A DNA stretch of 64,000 bases, taken from assembly GCA_031459235.1 (NCBI GenBank), contig JAVKIY010000003.1:1-64000 (forward strand), read 5' to 3'. Both the position numbers and the translations under genes were made by a program. Origin of the DNA: Fervidifonticultor_A tertius (GTDB taxonomy: Bacteria > Sysuimicrobiota > Sysuimicrobiia > Sysuimicrobiales > Humicultoraceae). The first letter of the stretch is position 1. Each line of letters begins with the position of its first letter. Below are positions 42,285 to 51,563 of the stretch, one piece after another. Below the pieces are notes generated by a model. It was not told the origin of the DNA. It was given only the letters and a program-made list of their open reading frames with translations, and did not search any database.

Positions 42285-43385
42285 TACGCCGACCTCGCCC
42301 GCAGGGCCGCGTCGATGAACGCGTCGAGCCCGCCGTCGAGCACGCGCGCCGCGTCACCGGTCTCCACGCCGGTCCGGTGGTCCTTGACCATCTGGTAGGG
42401 GTGGAGCACGTACGAGCGAATCTGGTTCCCCCACGCCGCATCGCGGTGCTCGCCGCGGATGGCAGCGATGCGCTCGCGCTGCTCCGCCTCTGCGCGCTCG
42501 GCGAGCCGCGCCTTGAGGATGCGCAGGGCCGTCAGCTTGTTCGCGTGCTGGGAGCGCTCGTTCTGGCACTGGACGACGATGCCCGTGGGCAGGTGCGTCA
42601 CGCGCACGGCGGTCTCCACCTTGTTGACGTTCTGGCCGCCGGCGCCGCCCGCGCGGTAGGTGGCGATCTCGATCTCGTCGTCGCGGATCTCCACCTCGGC
42701 CTCGGGCACATCGGGGATCACGTCCACCAGCGCGAACGAGGTGTGGCGGCGGTGCGCCGAGTCGAAGGGCGAGAGCCGAACCAGACGATGCACGCCGCGC
42801 TCGGTCCGGAGGTACCCGTAGGCGTACGGCCCGGTGACGAAGACCGTGACGCTCTTCAGACCGGTCTCCTCGCCCGGCGAGATATCCGCGATCTCGGTGG
42901 CGAACCCCCGGGCTTCCGCCCACCGCAGGTACATGCGCAACAACATCGCGGCCCAGTCCTGCGACTCGGTGCCGCCGGCGCCGGCATGGATCGAAAGGAT
43001 CGCGTTGGCGGTGTCGTGCGGACCCGACAGGAGCGCCGCGGCCTCCAGGCGGTCGAGGTCGGCTGCCACCGCCCGCGCCTCCTCGGCCAGCTCACCGGCG
43101 TCGAGGCTGTCGGGCGACTCCGCCGCCAGCTCGAGCAGCGCACCCAGGTCGTCGAGCCGGCGCTCCAGCGACGAGACCCGATCGAGCGTCCCCCGGAGCG
43201 TGCTCAGCTCCTGCCCGGTCGCGCGCGCGCGCGCCTGATCGGCCCACAGGGTGGGCTGCTGCATGGCGCGCTCGAGCTCGGCGATACGGGCCTGCTTGGC
43301 GGGAAGGTCAAAGGTGCCCCCGGAGGTCCTGGAGGCGTCTGCGGCTCTCGTTGAGCGTCGATCGCAAGTCGTCGAGCTGCATCAT
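42284..43385 (-). CDS. prfB: Peptide chain release factor 2, +1 programmed frameshift
   Basis: RF2 of 366 aa, recognising UGA and UAA. Frame 0 starts at ATG 43385 (ATGATG) and reaches UGA at 43308-43310 after 25 codons; skipping T43310 restores the long frame, which runs to 42284. Downstream are the tripeptide motif in RLSPFDSAHRRHTSF and the hydrolysis motif GAGGQNVNKVETAVR, both RF2-specific. A frame-only call from the internal ATG near 43264 would lose the N-terminus. A -10 box 9 bases before the ATG suggests leaderless initiation. Confidence 0.96.
43307..43321 (-). promoter_or_regulatory. prfB frameshift site
   Basis: The mRNA reads GGGGG-CAC-CUU-UGA-C: an internal SD-like G-run (43317-43321), slippery CUU (43311-43313) and in-frame UGA followed by C. 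This is the canonical RF2 autoregulatory arrangement; low RF2 favours the +1 slip. Confidence 0.95.
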
Positions 43386-43394
43386 GGCGACAGC

Positions 43395-43400
43395 ATTATA
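43395..43400 (-). promoter_or_regulatory. Consensus -10 box before prfB
   Basis: TATAAT on the minus strand ends 9 bases before ATG 43385; no SD lies between. Upstream, the palindrome gtgga-c-tccac (43413-43423) occupies the -35 region in place of a recognisable -35 hexamer. Confidence 0.6.
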
Positions 43401-43437
43401 GCAGACTTCCCGGTGGACTCCACGGAGAGGGGCCGCG

Positions 43438-45435
43438 CTACCGGAGCGAGGCCAGCCCGGCGATCACCGCGTCACCGAGACCGCGGGCCGCGCCCAGGCC
43501 GGCGGCGTCGCGCGTCCACAACCGCAGCAACCCGAACCCGATCGACGTCAACAGATACCAGTAGACGATCTCCTGGGGCCAGCCGGCGTGGAGCAGGAGG
43601 CCGAGCCCGGTGGACAGCGCGAGACCGAGCGGCCATCCGCCCACGTCGTACGCCCGCCCGAAGATGGCGCCCCGCAGCCAGGCCTCCACCGCGACGCCCT
43701 GCGCGACCCACGGCAGCGCCCAGGGAAGCCAGGCGCCATCAGGCGGTCCGACGATCATCTCGAAGCCGTACGCCGCGTAAGTCGTGCGCATGGCTGCCAG
43801 CAAGACGGCGGTGCCCGCCAGCGAGAGCGGCAGCGACCATCGGATCCCGCGCCGGTCGAGCAGCCGTCCGGGTGCGACGACCCACGCGGCCACGAGCAGC
43901 AGTCCGGAGGCGACCACCGGCATCTGGTCGCCTCCGCCGAGGAGGCGCCCGCCCAGCCAGGCGGTACCGGGCACGGCGACCGCGGCGGCGAGACGCAGAA
44001 CCGCCGCGTGGCGGCCGCGCCATGCGGCCGACGCCGCCGGCAGGGCCGCGCCCACCCAGGCCGCGGCGGCGAGCGGAGCCAGCAGCCAGCCCACGCGGAC
44101 GTATGGCGTCGGCGGACCGCCCACCGGCAGCGCGGCCGCGAGCACGCCCGCCGTCCCCAGCGGCTGCTCCGCGACCACGACGCCGTCGGGCCGGATGAGC
44201 ATCGAGGTGCCGGTGTTGGCAGCGCGCACGACGCTGCGGCCGGTCTCGACGGCGCGGAGCACGGCGTGCGCCGCGTGCTGCGCCGGACCGGCCGTGGTGC
44301 CGAACCATCCGTCGTTCGTCAGGATCGCGAGCACCTCCGCGCCCGCCGCAGCCATCGCGCGCACCTGACCGGAAAACGCCGACTCGTAGCAGACCGCCAG
44401 CCCGATCACGCCGGCCGGCGTGCGGATCGGCGCGTCACTGGTACCAGGCCGCACCCCAGCCTCGCCGAACGGCACGAGCCGGCGCTTCGCGTACTGGCCC
44501 AGGGGCCGGTCGTCCCCGCCGAGCACAAGGACGCCGTTGCGCGGGCCGGGCAACGGCGTCCCGGCCACCACGATGGCGCCCTCTGCCTGCCGGCTGATCG
44601 CCCACCGCAGGTGCGGCGAGCTGGCCAGGCGGTCAGGCACCGCGGTCTCGGGGTAGACGATGATCTCGGCGCCGGCGCTCCGCGCGCGGCCGGTCTGGTC
44701 GAGGAGGCCGTCGATGATTCGATCGGCGTGCGCCGCGTCGTCCTTGATCCGGGGGTCCACATTGGGCTGGATGGCCGCGATGACCCGGACGACCTCCCCT
44801 GGCCGCGCGGGCGCGGCCAGGGCAACGACCAGCGCCCCGCCGACGACCGCGGCCGCGGCCACCGACGGTGCGCTCAGCCGGCGCCGGACGACCAGGTCAG
44901 CGACTGCGGCGTTCGCCAGCGCCGCCAGCCCGCCGACGCCGTAGACGCCGACCACCGCCGCGAGCCCAAGCGCCGGCCCGCCGCGGTGCTGGGTCAACCC
45001 GAGCAGCCCCCAGGGAAACCCAATCGGCCCGACCGACCGTGCCCATTCCACCGCCATCCAGGTGAGCGGGACGATCCACAGCCACGCGCCGTCCCCCTGG
45101 CGGCGGTAGTGCGCGGCGAGGGCACTCGCGCCGCCGGCGAACGCGGCCATCCACAGCGCCATGCCGAGGGTGACGAACGCCCACGCGGGCACCCCAAAGA
45201 GACGGATCCACTCCACCAGGCCGCCGTAGGCGATCGCGCCCGCCAGCAACCCGAGCCGGAACGCCTCGCCGGGCGCCGCCGAGCGGATGGCAACCAGCAG
45301 CGGGACGAGCGCCACCCAGGCCAGCCATCCCAGGTCGGCACTGGGGAAGGCGAGGGCGATCAGCAGTCCACAGAGGCCGGCGGCGGCGGCGCGGCGCCAC
45401 CACCCGCTCGCGGCTACGCCTCCCGGCCGTGACAC
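43438..45435 (-). CDS. lnt: Apolipoprotein N-acyltransferase with C-terminal CPBP-like membrane domain
   Basis: 665-aa inner-membrane enzyme, third step of lipoprotein maturation. Residues about 15-210 are the membrane part with GFPWGLLGLTQH. The nitrilase-like domain follows with the Glu in IIVYPETAVPD, Lys in YAKRRLVPFGE and Cys in LAVCYESAFSG, the complete triad. About 200 residues after the normal end form more helices, with VEAWLRGAIFGRA and GLLLHAGW, resembling CPBP protease motifs (EExxxR, FxxxH) in degenerate form. GTG 45435, overlapping secA by 22 bases, is the preferred start; GTG 45462 is possible. Confidence 0.88.
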   Translation of the reverse strand: MSRPGGVAASGWWRRAAAAGLCGLLIALAFPSADLGWLAWVALVPLLVAIRSAAPGEAFRLGLLAGAIAYGGLVEWIRLFGVPAWAFVTLGMALWMAAFAGGASALAAHYRRQGDGAWLWIVPLTWMAVEWARSVGPIGFPWGLLGLTQHRGGPALGLAAVVGVYGVGGLAALANAAVADLVVRRRLSAPSVAAAAVVGGALVVALAAPARPGEVVRVIAAIQPNVDPRIKDDAAHADRIIDGLLDQTGRARSAGAEIIVYPETAVPDRLASSPHLRWAISRQAEGAIVVAGTPLPGPRNGVLVLGGDDRPLGQYAKRRLVPFGEAGVRPGTSDAPIRTPAGVIGLAVCYESAFSGQVRAMAAAGAEVLAILTNDGWFGTTAGPAQHAAHAVLRAVETGRSVVRAANTGTSMLIRPDGVVVAEQPLGTAGVLAAALPVGGPPTPYVRVGWLLAPLAAAAWVGAALPAASAAWRGRHAAVLRLAAAVAVPGTAWLGGRLLGGGDQMPVVASGLLLVAAWVVAPGRLLDRRGIRWSLPLSLAGTAVLLAAMRTTYAAYGFEMIVGPPDGAWLPWALPWVAQGVAVEAWLRGAIFGRAYDVGGWPLGLALSTGLGLLLHAGWPQEIVYWYLLTSIGFGLLRLWTRDAAGLGAARGLGDAVIAGLASLR

Positions 45436-48068
45436 TTCTTGTACTTCTTGCCGCTCCCGCACCAGCAGGGATCGTTGCGCCCGAGCTTCGGGCCGCCCGC
45501 CGGCGCCGCGCGCGCACCGACCCCCGCGGGCTCCCGGGCGGGTGCGGGCCGCGCCACCGGGCGCGCGACGGGACGCTCCTCGGGCGTCACCTGCACGCGC
45601 AGCAGCACGCGCACGGCCTCCTCCTGAATGGCGGCGAGCGTCTGCTGGAACAGGTCGTAGCCCTCGCGCTGGTACTCGATCAGAGGGCTAGTCTGCGCGT
45701 AGGCGCGGAGCCCGATGCCCTCCCGCAAAGCATCCATATTGTGGAGGTGATCGATCCACTTCCTGTCGATCGTCTGCAGCAGCACCAGCCGCTCGATCTC
45801 GCGCATGACCTCGGCGCCGAGCTCGGCCTCCTTGCGCTCGTAGGCCTCCTCCCCGAGCGCGACCAGCCGCTCCTCGATCTCGTCGGCCTTCAGCCCGCGC
45901 AGGGACTCCGGGTCCAGGTCAGCGGCGGCGGGGATCAGCACCGCGACCCGCTCCACCAGCCCCTCCAGGTCCCAGTCGTCGGGGTGGACGTCCCGGACGC
46001 AGACCTGCTCGATCTCGGCGGCGACCAGCCGGCCGATCATGTCCAGCACGTTGTCGCGCAGGCCCTGCCCCTCGAGGACCTTGCGACGCTCGGCGTAGAT
46101 GACCTTCCGCTGGACGTTCATGACGTCGTCGTACTCGAGCACGTGCCGCCGCACATCGAAGTGGTACTGTTCGACCTTCTTCTGCGCCGCCTCGATCTGC
46201 CGCGTTACCAGGTTGTGCTCGATCGGGGTGTCCTCGTCGATCCCCAAGCGGTCCATCAGCCCGGCGATGCGCTCGCCCGCGAAGATGCGCATTAGCTCGT
46301 CGTCGAGCGCGATGTAGAACCGGCTGGACCCGGGGTCCCCCTGCCGACCCGCGCGCCCGCGGAGCTGGTTGTCGATCCGGCGGGCCTCGTGGCGTTCGGT
46401 GCCGATGACGTGCAGCCCGCCGAGCGCCCGCACCCGCTCGGCCTCGGCTGCCTCCGGCGGGTTACCGCCCAGCAGGATGTCCACGCCGCGGCCGGCCATG
46501 TTGGTCGCGATGGTCACGGCGCCGACCCGGCCTGCCTGGGCAATGATCTCCGCCTCGCGCTCGTGGTGCTTGGCGTTCAGCACCTCGTGACGGATGCCGC
46601 GGCGCCGCAGCAACTCCGAGAGGTGTTCGTTCTTCTCGATCGACCGGGTCCCCACGAGCACCGGCCGGCCCTGGTCGTGCCACTGTGCGATCTCCTCGAC
46701 CACCGCCTTCCACTTGGCGCGCTCGGTCTTGTAGATCAGGTCGGGGTGGTCCTGGCGGATCATGGGCCGGTGGGTCGGGACCACGACCACGGGCAGGTTG
46801 TAGATCTTCTGGAGCTCCTCCTCCTCGGTCTTGGCCGTCCCGGTCATGCCCGCCAGCTTCTCGTACATCCGGAAGTAGTTCTGGAAGGTGATGGTGGCCA
46901 GCGTCTGGCTCTCGCGCTCCACCTTGACCCCTTCCTTGGCCTCGATCGCCTGGTGGAGGCCGTCGGCGTACCGCCGACCGAACATGAGCCGGCCCGTGAA
47001 CTCGTCGACGATGATGACCTGGCCGTCCTTGACGACGTAGTCCACGTCCTTCCGGTAGCAGGCCGCGGCGCGCAGCGCCTGGGTGAGATGGTGCATCGTC
47101 TGGACGTTCTCGGGGTCGGACAGGTTGTCGAGGCCCAGCAGCCGCTCGGCGTGCGCGACCCCCTCGTCGGTGAGCACCGCGTTCTTGTGCTTCTCGTCGA
47201 CCGTGTAGTCCTCCCCGACCCGCAGCCGCTGCACGACGCGCGCGAACCGCTCGTAGCGGTCCACCGCTCCCTCCACCATCCCGGAGATAATGAGCGGGGT
47301 CCGCGCCTCGTCGATCAGGATGAAGTCCACCTCGTCGACAATCGCGTAGTACAGCTCGCGCTGCACCAGGTCGTCGAGGCGTAGCGCCATGTTGTCGCGC
47401 AGGTAGTCGAACCCGAACTCATTGTTCGTGCCGTAGGTGATGTCGGCCGCGTAGGCCTCGCGCCGCGAGACCGGCCGGAAGTGGTTGAGCCGGTCGTCGT
47501 GGTGCGGCTTCGGGTCGGTGTAGGAGGGGTCGTAGAGCCCGGAGAACTCGTGCCCGATCGCCGCCACCGAGAGGCCCAGCGCGTGGTAGATCGGTCCCAT
47601 CCAGCCGGCGTCGCGCCGGCTCAGGTAGTCGTTCACGGTCACCACGTGCACGCCGCGCCCGGCCAGGGCGTTGAGGGCCACCGGCAGCGTAGCCACCAGC
47701 GTCTTGCCCTCGCCGGTGCGCATCTCCGCGATCTTCCCCCGGTGCAGCACCACGCCGCCGACGAGCTGCACGTCGAAGTGGCGCAGGCCGATCGTCCGCC
47801 GGCCAGCCTCGCGCACCGCGGCGAACACCTCGGGCAGCAGCTCGTCGAGCACCTCCCGCCGCCGCGCCTTGCGCTGGTCCGCCTCCTCGATCCCGTCCAG
47901 CGCGTCGCGTACGTGCTCGCGCCAGGCCACCACCTGCGCGCGCAGCTCGTCGTCGCCGAGCGCCTGGTAGTGTGCCTCGCGTTCGTTGATCTCGTCGACC
48001 AGGGGCCGGATACGGGCGACCTCTCGGTCGCCCGCGTCGCCCAGCAGCCGGTTCAGCAGTCCCCGCAT
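45414..48068 (-). CDS. secA: Preprotein translocase ATPase SecA
   Basis: 884-aa motor of the Sec pathway, driving preproteins through SecYEG. Walker A MRTGEGKT (116-123), the NDYLSRRDAGWMGPIY segment, the DEAD-type VDFILIDEARTPLIISG, and GRAGRQGDPGSSRFYI are intact. The C-terminal zinc SEC-C motif CWCGSGKKYKKCHG ends the protein. ATG 48068 is preceded by GAGGTG. Co-transcribed with lnt, whose start lies inside the secA end; both serve protein and lipoprotein export. Confidence 0.98.
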   Translation of the reverse strand: MRGLLNRLLGDAGDREVARIRPLVDEINEREAHYQALGDDELRAQVVAWREHVRDALDGIEEADQRKARRREVLDELLPEVFAAVREAGRRTIGLRHFDVQLVGGVVLHRGKIAEMRTGEGKTLVATLPVALNALAGRGVHVVTVNDYLSRRDAGWMGPIYHALGLSVAAIGHEFSGLYDPSYTDPKPHHDDRLNHFRPVSRREAYAADITYGTNNEFGFDYLRDNMALRLDDLVQRELYYAIVDEVDFILIDEARTPLIISGMVEGAVDRYERFARVVQRLRVGEDYTVDEKHKNAVLTDEGVAHAERLLGLDNLSDPENVQTMHHLTQALRAAACYRKDVDYVVKDGQVIIVDEFTGRLMFGRRYADGLHQAIEAKEGVKVERESQTLATITFQNYFRMYEKLAGMTGTAKTEEEELQKIYNLPVVVVPTHRPMIRQDHPDLIYKTERAKWKAVVEEIAQWHDQGRPVLVGTRSIEKNEHLSELLRRRGIRHEVLNAKHHEREAEIIAQAGRVGAVTIATNMAGRGVDILLGGNPPEAAEAERVRALGGLHVIGTERHEARRIDNQLRGRAGRQGDPGSSRFYIALDDELMRIFAGERIAGLMDRLGIDEDTPIEHNLVTRQIEAAQKKVEQYHFDVRRHVLEYDDVMNVQRKVIYAERRKVLEGQGLRDNVLDMIGRLVAAEIEQVCVRDVHPDDWDLEGLVERVAVLIPAAADLDPESLRGLKADEIEERLVALGEEAYERKEAELGAEVMREIERLVLLQTIDRKWIDHLHNMDALREGIGLRAYAQTSPLIEYQREGYDLFQQTLAAIQEEAVRVLLRVQVTPEERPVARPVARPAPAREPAGVGARAAPAGGPKLGRNDPCWCGSGKKYKKCHGREA

Positions 48069-48082
48069 CGCACACCTCAGCG

Positions 48083-48103
48083 GGCCGCCCGCGGCGGGCG
48101 GCC
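48083..48103 (-). repeat. GC-rich inverted repeat in the secA leader
   Basis: Arms ggccgcccgc (48083-48092) and gcgggcggcc (48094-48103) are perfectly inverted around one base. They sit between the secA -10 and its start, and could fold into a leader hairpin or end transcripts from the upstream gene. No T-run. Confidence 0.45.
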
Positions 48104-48112
48104 GGTGCCCCC

Positions 48113-48118
48113 ATTATA
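48113..48118 (-). promoter_or_regulatory. secA -10 box
   Basis: Consensus TATAAT on the minus strand, 44 bases before ATG 48068. The best -35-like sequence, TTGGGG at 48139-48144, is 20 bases away and weak. Confidence 0.6.
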
Positions 48119-48194
48119 GGCACGCAGCCCCGCGAGCGCCCCAACAGTGGAGGGGACGAACGGGGGCGCGGCGTTGTTCCCGGGCCGGCGACGC

Positions 48195-48848
48195 CTACCG
48201 GTGGGCGGAGAGCCAGGAGATCGGACGGTTCACCGCGGCGAGCACCGCGCGTACCACCGCCTCGCGCGGGTCGTCGCGCACCACCGACGCCCCAGCGAGC
48301 GTCTCCTGGTCCCCGCCGGCGAGCGTGACCGTCACCACGGCCACCTCGTGGTCACCGACTGTGTGCACCCCGACGCCCTCGAACACCAGCAGGCCTTGCG
48401 CGCGCAGGAACACCTCGACTGCGCGCATCGTCGCCTGGGCCACCAGGCTCAGGCGGGTCCGAGGCACGCCGGGGCCGCTCGCGATCCCCTCGTAGAGCAT
48501 ACCCCGGTCCTCCAGGTGCACCTTCACCTCGGCGTTGCCGCGGACCACGCTCACCGAGAGGCCCACGAACTTCAGGCGGGCCTGCGGAACCGGGGACGCC
48601 TGCTCCTCGGGCCGCAGCGCGGCCACGCGCACCTGTCGGGCGTCGAGCTGCACGTCGAGCTCGGCCGCCAGCGCGGAGACGACGTCGATGGCGATGAGCT
48701 TGGGGCTGCGGTCCGCCTGCCCCAGCACGTGAACCACGTCGATGTCACCCTCGGGCGTCGGCACGACCCGGACCGCCACCACGCCCCGGAGGCGGCGCAC
48801 GATCTCCTCGGCCCGCTCGGCCGGCGACTGGTTGACCTCACGCGCCAC
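48195..48848 (-). CDS. Uncharacterised protein between hpf and secA
   Basis: 217-aa soluble protein of unknown function. The N-terminal half (about 10-85) has short alternating strands (VRVVPTPEGDIDVVHVLG). The C-terminal half (about 95-217) has AEVKVHLEDRGMLYEGIASG, TMRAVEVFLRAQG, VAVVTVTLAGGDQETLAGAS and DDPREAVVRAVLAAVNRPI, a pattern also seen in actinobacterial hypothetical proteins and loosely like a LeuA-type regulatory fold. No signal peptide or helix anchor. GTG 48848 follows GGGGGTGAG. Conserved placement between hpf and secA is suggested but not tested. Confidence 0.7.
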   Translation of the reverse strand: MAREVNQSPAERAEEIVRRLRGVVAVRVVPTPEGDIDVVHVLGQADRSPKLIAIDVVSALAAELDVQLDARQVRVAALRPEEQASPVPQARLKFVGLSVSVVRGNAEVKVHLEDRGMLYEGIASGPGVPRTRLSLVAQATMRAVEVFLRAQGLLVFEGVGVHTVGDHEVAVVTVTLAGGDQETLAGASVVRDDPREAVVRAVLAAVNRPISWLSAHR

Positions 48849-48873
48849 GGCTCACCCCCGGGGCCCGACGGCG

Positions 48874-49467
48874 TCAGTCGGGCTCGATCAACCCGTAGTT
48901 GCCGTCCCGGCGGCGGTAGAGCACGCCGATCCGCTCGCTGCCCGCCTGCCGGAACACGAAGAACGCGTGGCCCAGCAACTCCATCTGGACGATCGCGTCC
49001 TCGACGGTCATCGGCTTCATTGCGAACCGCTTCGTGCGGACGACAGCCGGCTCCGCGGGCTCCGCGTCGGGGCCCGCCCGCAGGGCGGCCTCGGCCGTGC
49101 TGGCCTGCCGCTCCCGACGGCGCGCCTCGTCGGACCGGCGCTTCTCGATCATGCGACTGCGGTACTTCTCGATCTGGCGCTCAAGCTTCTCGGCCGCCAG
49201 GTCGATCGAGGCGTACATGTCCTCGGACGCCTCTTCTGCCCGCAGCACGAGCCCGTCACACCACACCGTCATCTCGGCCACCTGCGCGCGGCCGCGGTTG
49301 CGGTCGCGGGCCACGCTGAGGACGACCTGCGCGTCCTGGACCTGGTCGAAGTAGCGGGGCAGCCGGGCCAGCTTCTCCGTGACGTAGGCGCGGAGCGCGT
49401 CCGTGATAGCCATGTGCTTCCCCTGGACCCGGATGGGAATCTCGCCGAGGTGCCTGTCCCTGCTCAC
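48874..49467 (-). CDS. hpf: Ribosome hibernation promoting factor, long form
   Basis: 197-aa HPF of the long type that dimerises 70S ribosomes in stationary phase. The N-terminal RaiA domain (about 10-110) has MAITDALRAYVTEKLARLPR, followed by a charged linker, and the C-terminal dimerisation domain (about 140-195) has VRTKRFAMKPMTVEDAIVQM and RRRDGNYGLIEPD. GTG 49467 follows GGAGGCG. hpf next to secA is a common bacterial arrangement. Confidence 0.95.
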   Translation of the reverse strand: MSRDRHLGEIPIRVQGKHMAITDALRAYVTEKLARLPRYFDQVQDAQVVLSVARDRNRGRAQVAEMTVWCDGLVLRAEEASEDMYASIDLAAEKLERQIEKYRSRMIEKRRSDEARRRERQASTAEAALRAGPDAEPAEPAVVRTKRFAMKPMTVEDAIVQMELLGHAFFVFRQAGSERIGVLYRRRDGNYGLIEPD

Positions 49468-49566
49468 CGTGCGCCTCCAGACTGCGGGCCCGGCGGAAGC
49501 GCGGTCTGCTTCTGCGGGTACGCGACCCGCTCCTCCCGCCGCCGGCCCGCGCGTGCGTCTTGCCCG

Positions 49567-51516
49567 CTAGAACAGCGGGGCGAACACCAGTGCTACCACC
49601 GTCATCAGCTTGATGAGGATGTTGAGCGCCGGCCCGGCGGTATCCTTGAACGGATCGCCCACCGTATCGCCGATGACCGCCGCTTTGTGCGCGTCGCTCC
49701 CCTTGCCGCCGTGATGGCCCTCCTCGATGAACTTCTTCGCGTTGTCCCAGGCCCCCCCGGCGTTGGCCAGGTAGAGGGCGAGCGGGACGCCGGTCACGAT
49801 CGCCCCGGCCAGCAGGCCGCCCAGGGCCTCCTTGTGCAACAGCACCCCGACCGCGATCGGGATGACGACCGCGGCCAGTCCCGGGACGATCATCTCTCGG
49901 AGCGCCCCGCGCGTCGCGATATCCACGCAGCGGGCGTACTCCGGCCGCGCCTTCCCGTCCATCAGGCCCCGGATCTCACGGAACTGGCGGCGCACCTCCT
50001 CCACCATGGTCTGCGCGGTCCGTCCCACCGCGCGCATCGCGAGCGCCGCGAACAGGAACGGGACGACGCCGCCGATGAACAGGCCGGCGATGACATCGGG
50101 GTCCATGATGTTGATCGTCTCGAGCCCCACGGCCTGCCGGTAGAAGAAGAACAGCGCCAGCGCCGTCAGCGCCGCCGACCCGATCGCGAACCCTTTCGCG
50201 ATCGCCGCGGTGGTGTTACCCGCCGCGTCGAGCGAGTCCGCGACGCGGCGCACCTCCGCGCCCAGGTGCGCCATTTCAGCGATGCCCGCGGAGTTGTCGG
50301 CGATCGGCCCGTAGGCGTCCACGGACACGGTCATCCCTGTGATCGACAGCATGCCGACCGCGGCGAGCGCGATGCCGTAGAAGTCCGCCAGGCGGAAGGC
50401 GAAGATGGTCGCCAGCGCAATGACGACCAGGGGCAGCACCGCACTGAGCATGCCCTGGGCGGTCCCGGCGATCAGTGTCGGGGCCGGGCCCTTGGTGGCG
50501 GCGTCGGCGAGCGTGCGGACCTCGCGCCCCGAGGTGTAGTACTCGGCCACCAGGCCGGTGATGATGCCGGCGGCCAGGCCCAGGAGCATCGCCCAGTACG
50601 GGCGCAGGTCGCCCAGCGTGACGGCCACGACGAAGTACCCGGCGACGGCCACCGCCGCGGCGCTGCTGAGGGTGCCGTACCGCAGCGCCCGCTGCGCGTC
50701 GGTCCCGCGGACGAACAGCGTGCCGACGATCGAGGCCACGATCCCGGCCGCCGCAAGCAGGAGCGCGGTGAGCGCCCCGCGCTCCTGGAACTGCACGAAG
50801 CCGATGGCGACCGCCGCGATCACCGACCCCACGTACGACTCGAACAGGTCGGCTCCCATGCCCGCGACGTCGCCGACGTTGTCGCCCACCGCGTCCGCGA
50901 TCACCGCGGGATTGCGCGGGTCGTCCTCGGGGATGCCGGCCTCCACCTTGCCCACCAGGTCTGCGCCGACGTCGGCGCCCTTGGTGTAGATGCCGCCGCC
51001 CACGCGTGCGAACAACGCCACCGACGAGGCTCCCAGCGAGAAGCCGATGACCTGGCTGGCGTCGCGGAAGATCGCGTAGAGGACGCCCACCCCGAGCAGG
51101 CCCAGCCCGACCACGGTCATGCCCATGACCGCGCCGCCCGGAAACGCGACGCCCAGCGCCTGGACCAGCCCCGAGCGCGCAGCCTGCGCGGTCCGCGTGT
51201 TGGCCAGCGTGGCGACCCGCATGCCGGCGAACCCGGCCGCCACCGAGCACGCCGCGCCGATGACGAATGCGACGGCCGTCGGCAGTTCGATGCCCGGCGT
51301 GATGCCCGTAGCCAGGATAACGAACATCACGGCCACGAAGACGGCGATCGCCCGGTACTCCCGGCCCAGGAACGCCATGGCGCCCTCGCGGATGGCCTCC
51401 GCGATCGACCGCATCTCCGGGGTGCCCGGGTCCCGCCGGGCCACGCGCCGCGCCAGGGCCCCGGCGTAGAGCAACGCCAGCACCCCCGCCGCCGGGCCGT
51501 ACCACAAGACGTCCAT
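49567..51516 (-). CDS. hppA: Membrane pyrophosphatase (ion-pumping, K+-dependent type)
   Basis: 649-aa integral membrane PPase with about 16 helices that couples PPi hydrolysis to H+ or Na+ pumping. PPi-binding motifs GGGIYTKGADVGADLVGKVE, DAVGDNVGDVAGMGADLFE and IGDTVGDPFKDTAGPALN are intact. Ala in GNTTAAIAKGFAIGSA (rather than GNTTKA) marks the K+-dependent subgroup. The pumped ion cannot be decided here. ATG 51516 follows GAGGTGACGG, 47 bases after dgt. Paired with PPDK nearby, it supports PPi-based energy conservation. Confidence 0.97.
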   Translation of the reverse strand: MDVLWYGPAAGVLALLYAGALARRVARRDPGTPEMRSIAEAIREGAMAFLGREYRAIAVFVAVMFVILATGITPGIELPTAVAFVIGAACSVAAGFAGMRVATLANTRTAQAARSGLVQALGVAFPGGAVMGMTVVGLGLLGVGVLYAIFRDASQVIGFSLGASSVALFARVGGGIYTKGADVGADLVGKVEAGIPEDDPRNPAVIADAVGDNVGDVAGMGADLFESYVGSVIAAVAIGFVQFQERGALTALLLAAAGIVASIVGTLFVRGTDAQRALRYGTLSSAAAVAVAGYFVVAVTLGDLRPYWAMLLGLAAGIITGLVAEYYTSGREVRTLADAATKGPAPTLIAGTAQGMLSAVLPLVVIALATIFAFRLADFYGIALAAVGMLSITGMTVSVDAYGPIADNSAGIAEMAHLGAEVRRVADSLDAAGNTTAAIAKGFAIGSAALTALALFFFYRQAVGLETINIMDPDVIAGLFIGGVVPFLFAALAMRAVGRTAQTMVEEVRRQFREIRGLMDGKARPEYARCVDIATRGALREMIVPGLAAVVIPIAVGVLLHKEALGGLLAGAIVTGVPLALYLANAGGAWDNAKKFIEEGHHGGKGSDAHKAAVIGDTVGDPFKDTAGPALNILIKLMTVVALVFAPLF

Positions 51517-51563
51517 GCCGTCACCTCACCTCCATGGTCGTCCACGGGCCGCCCGCCCGTGGC

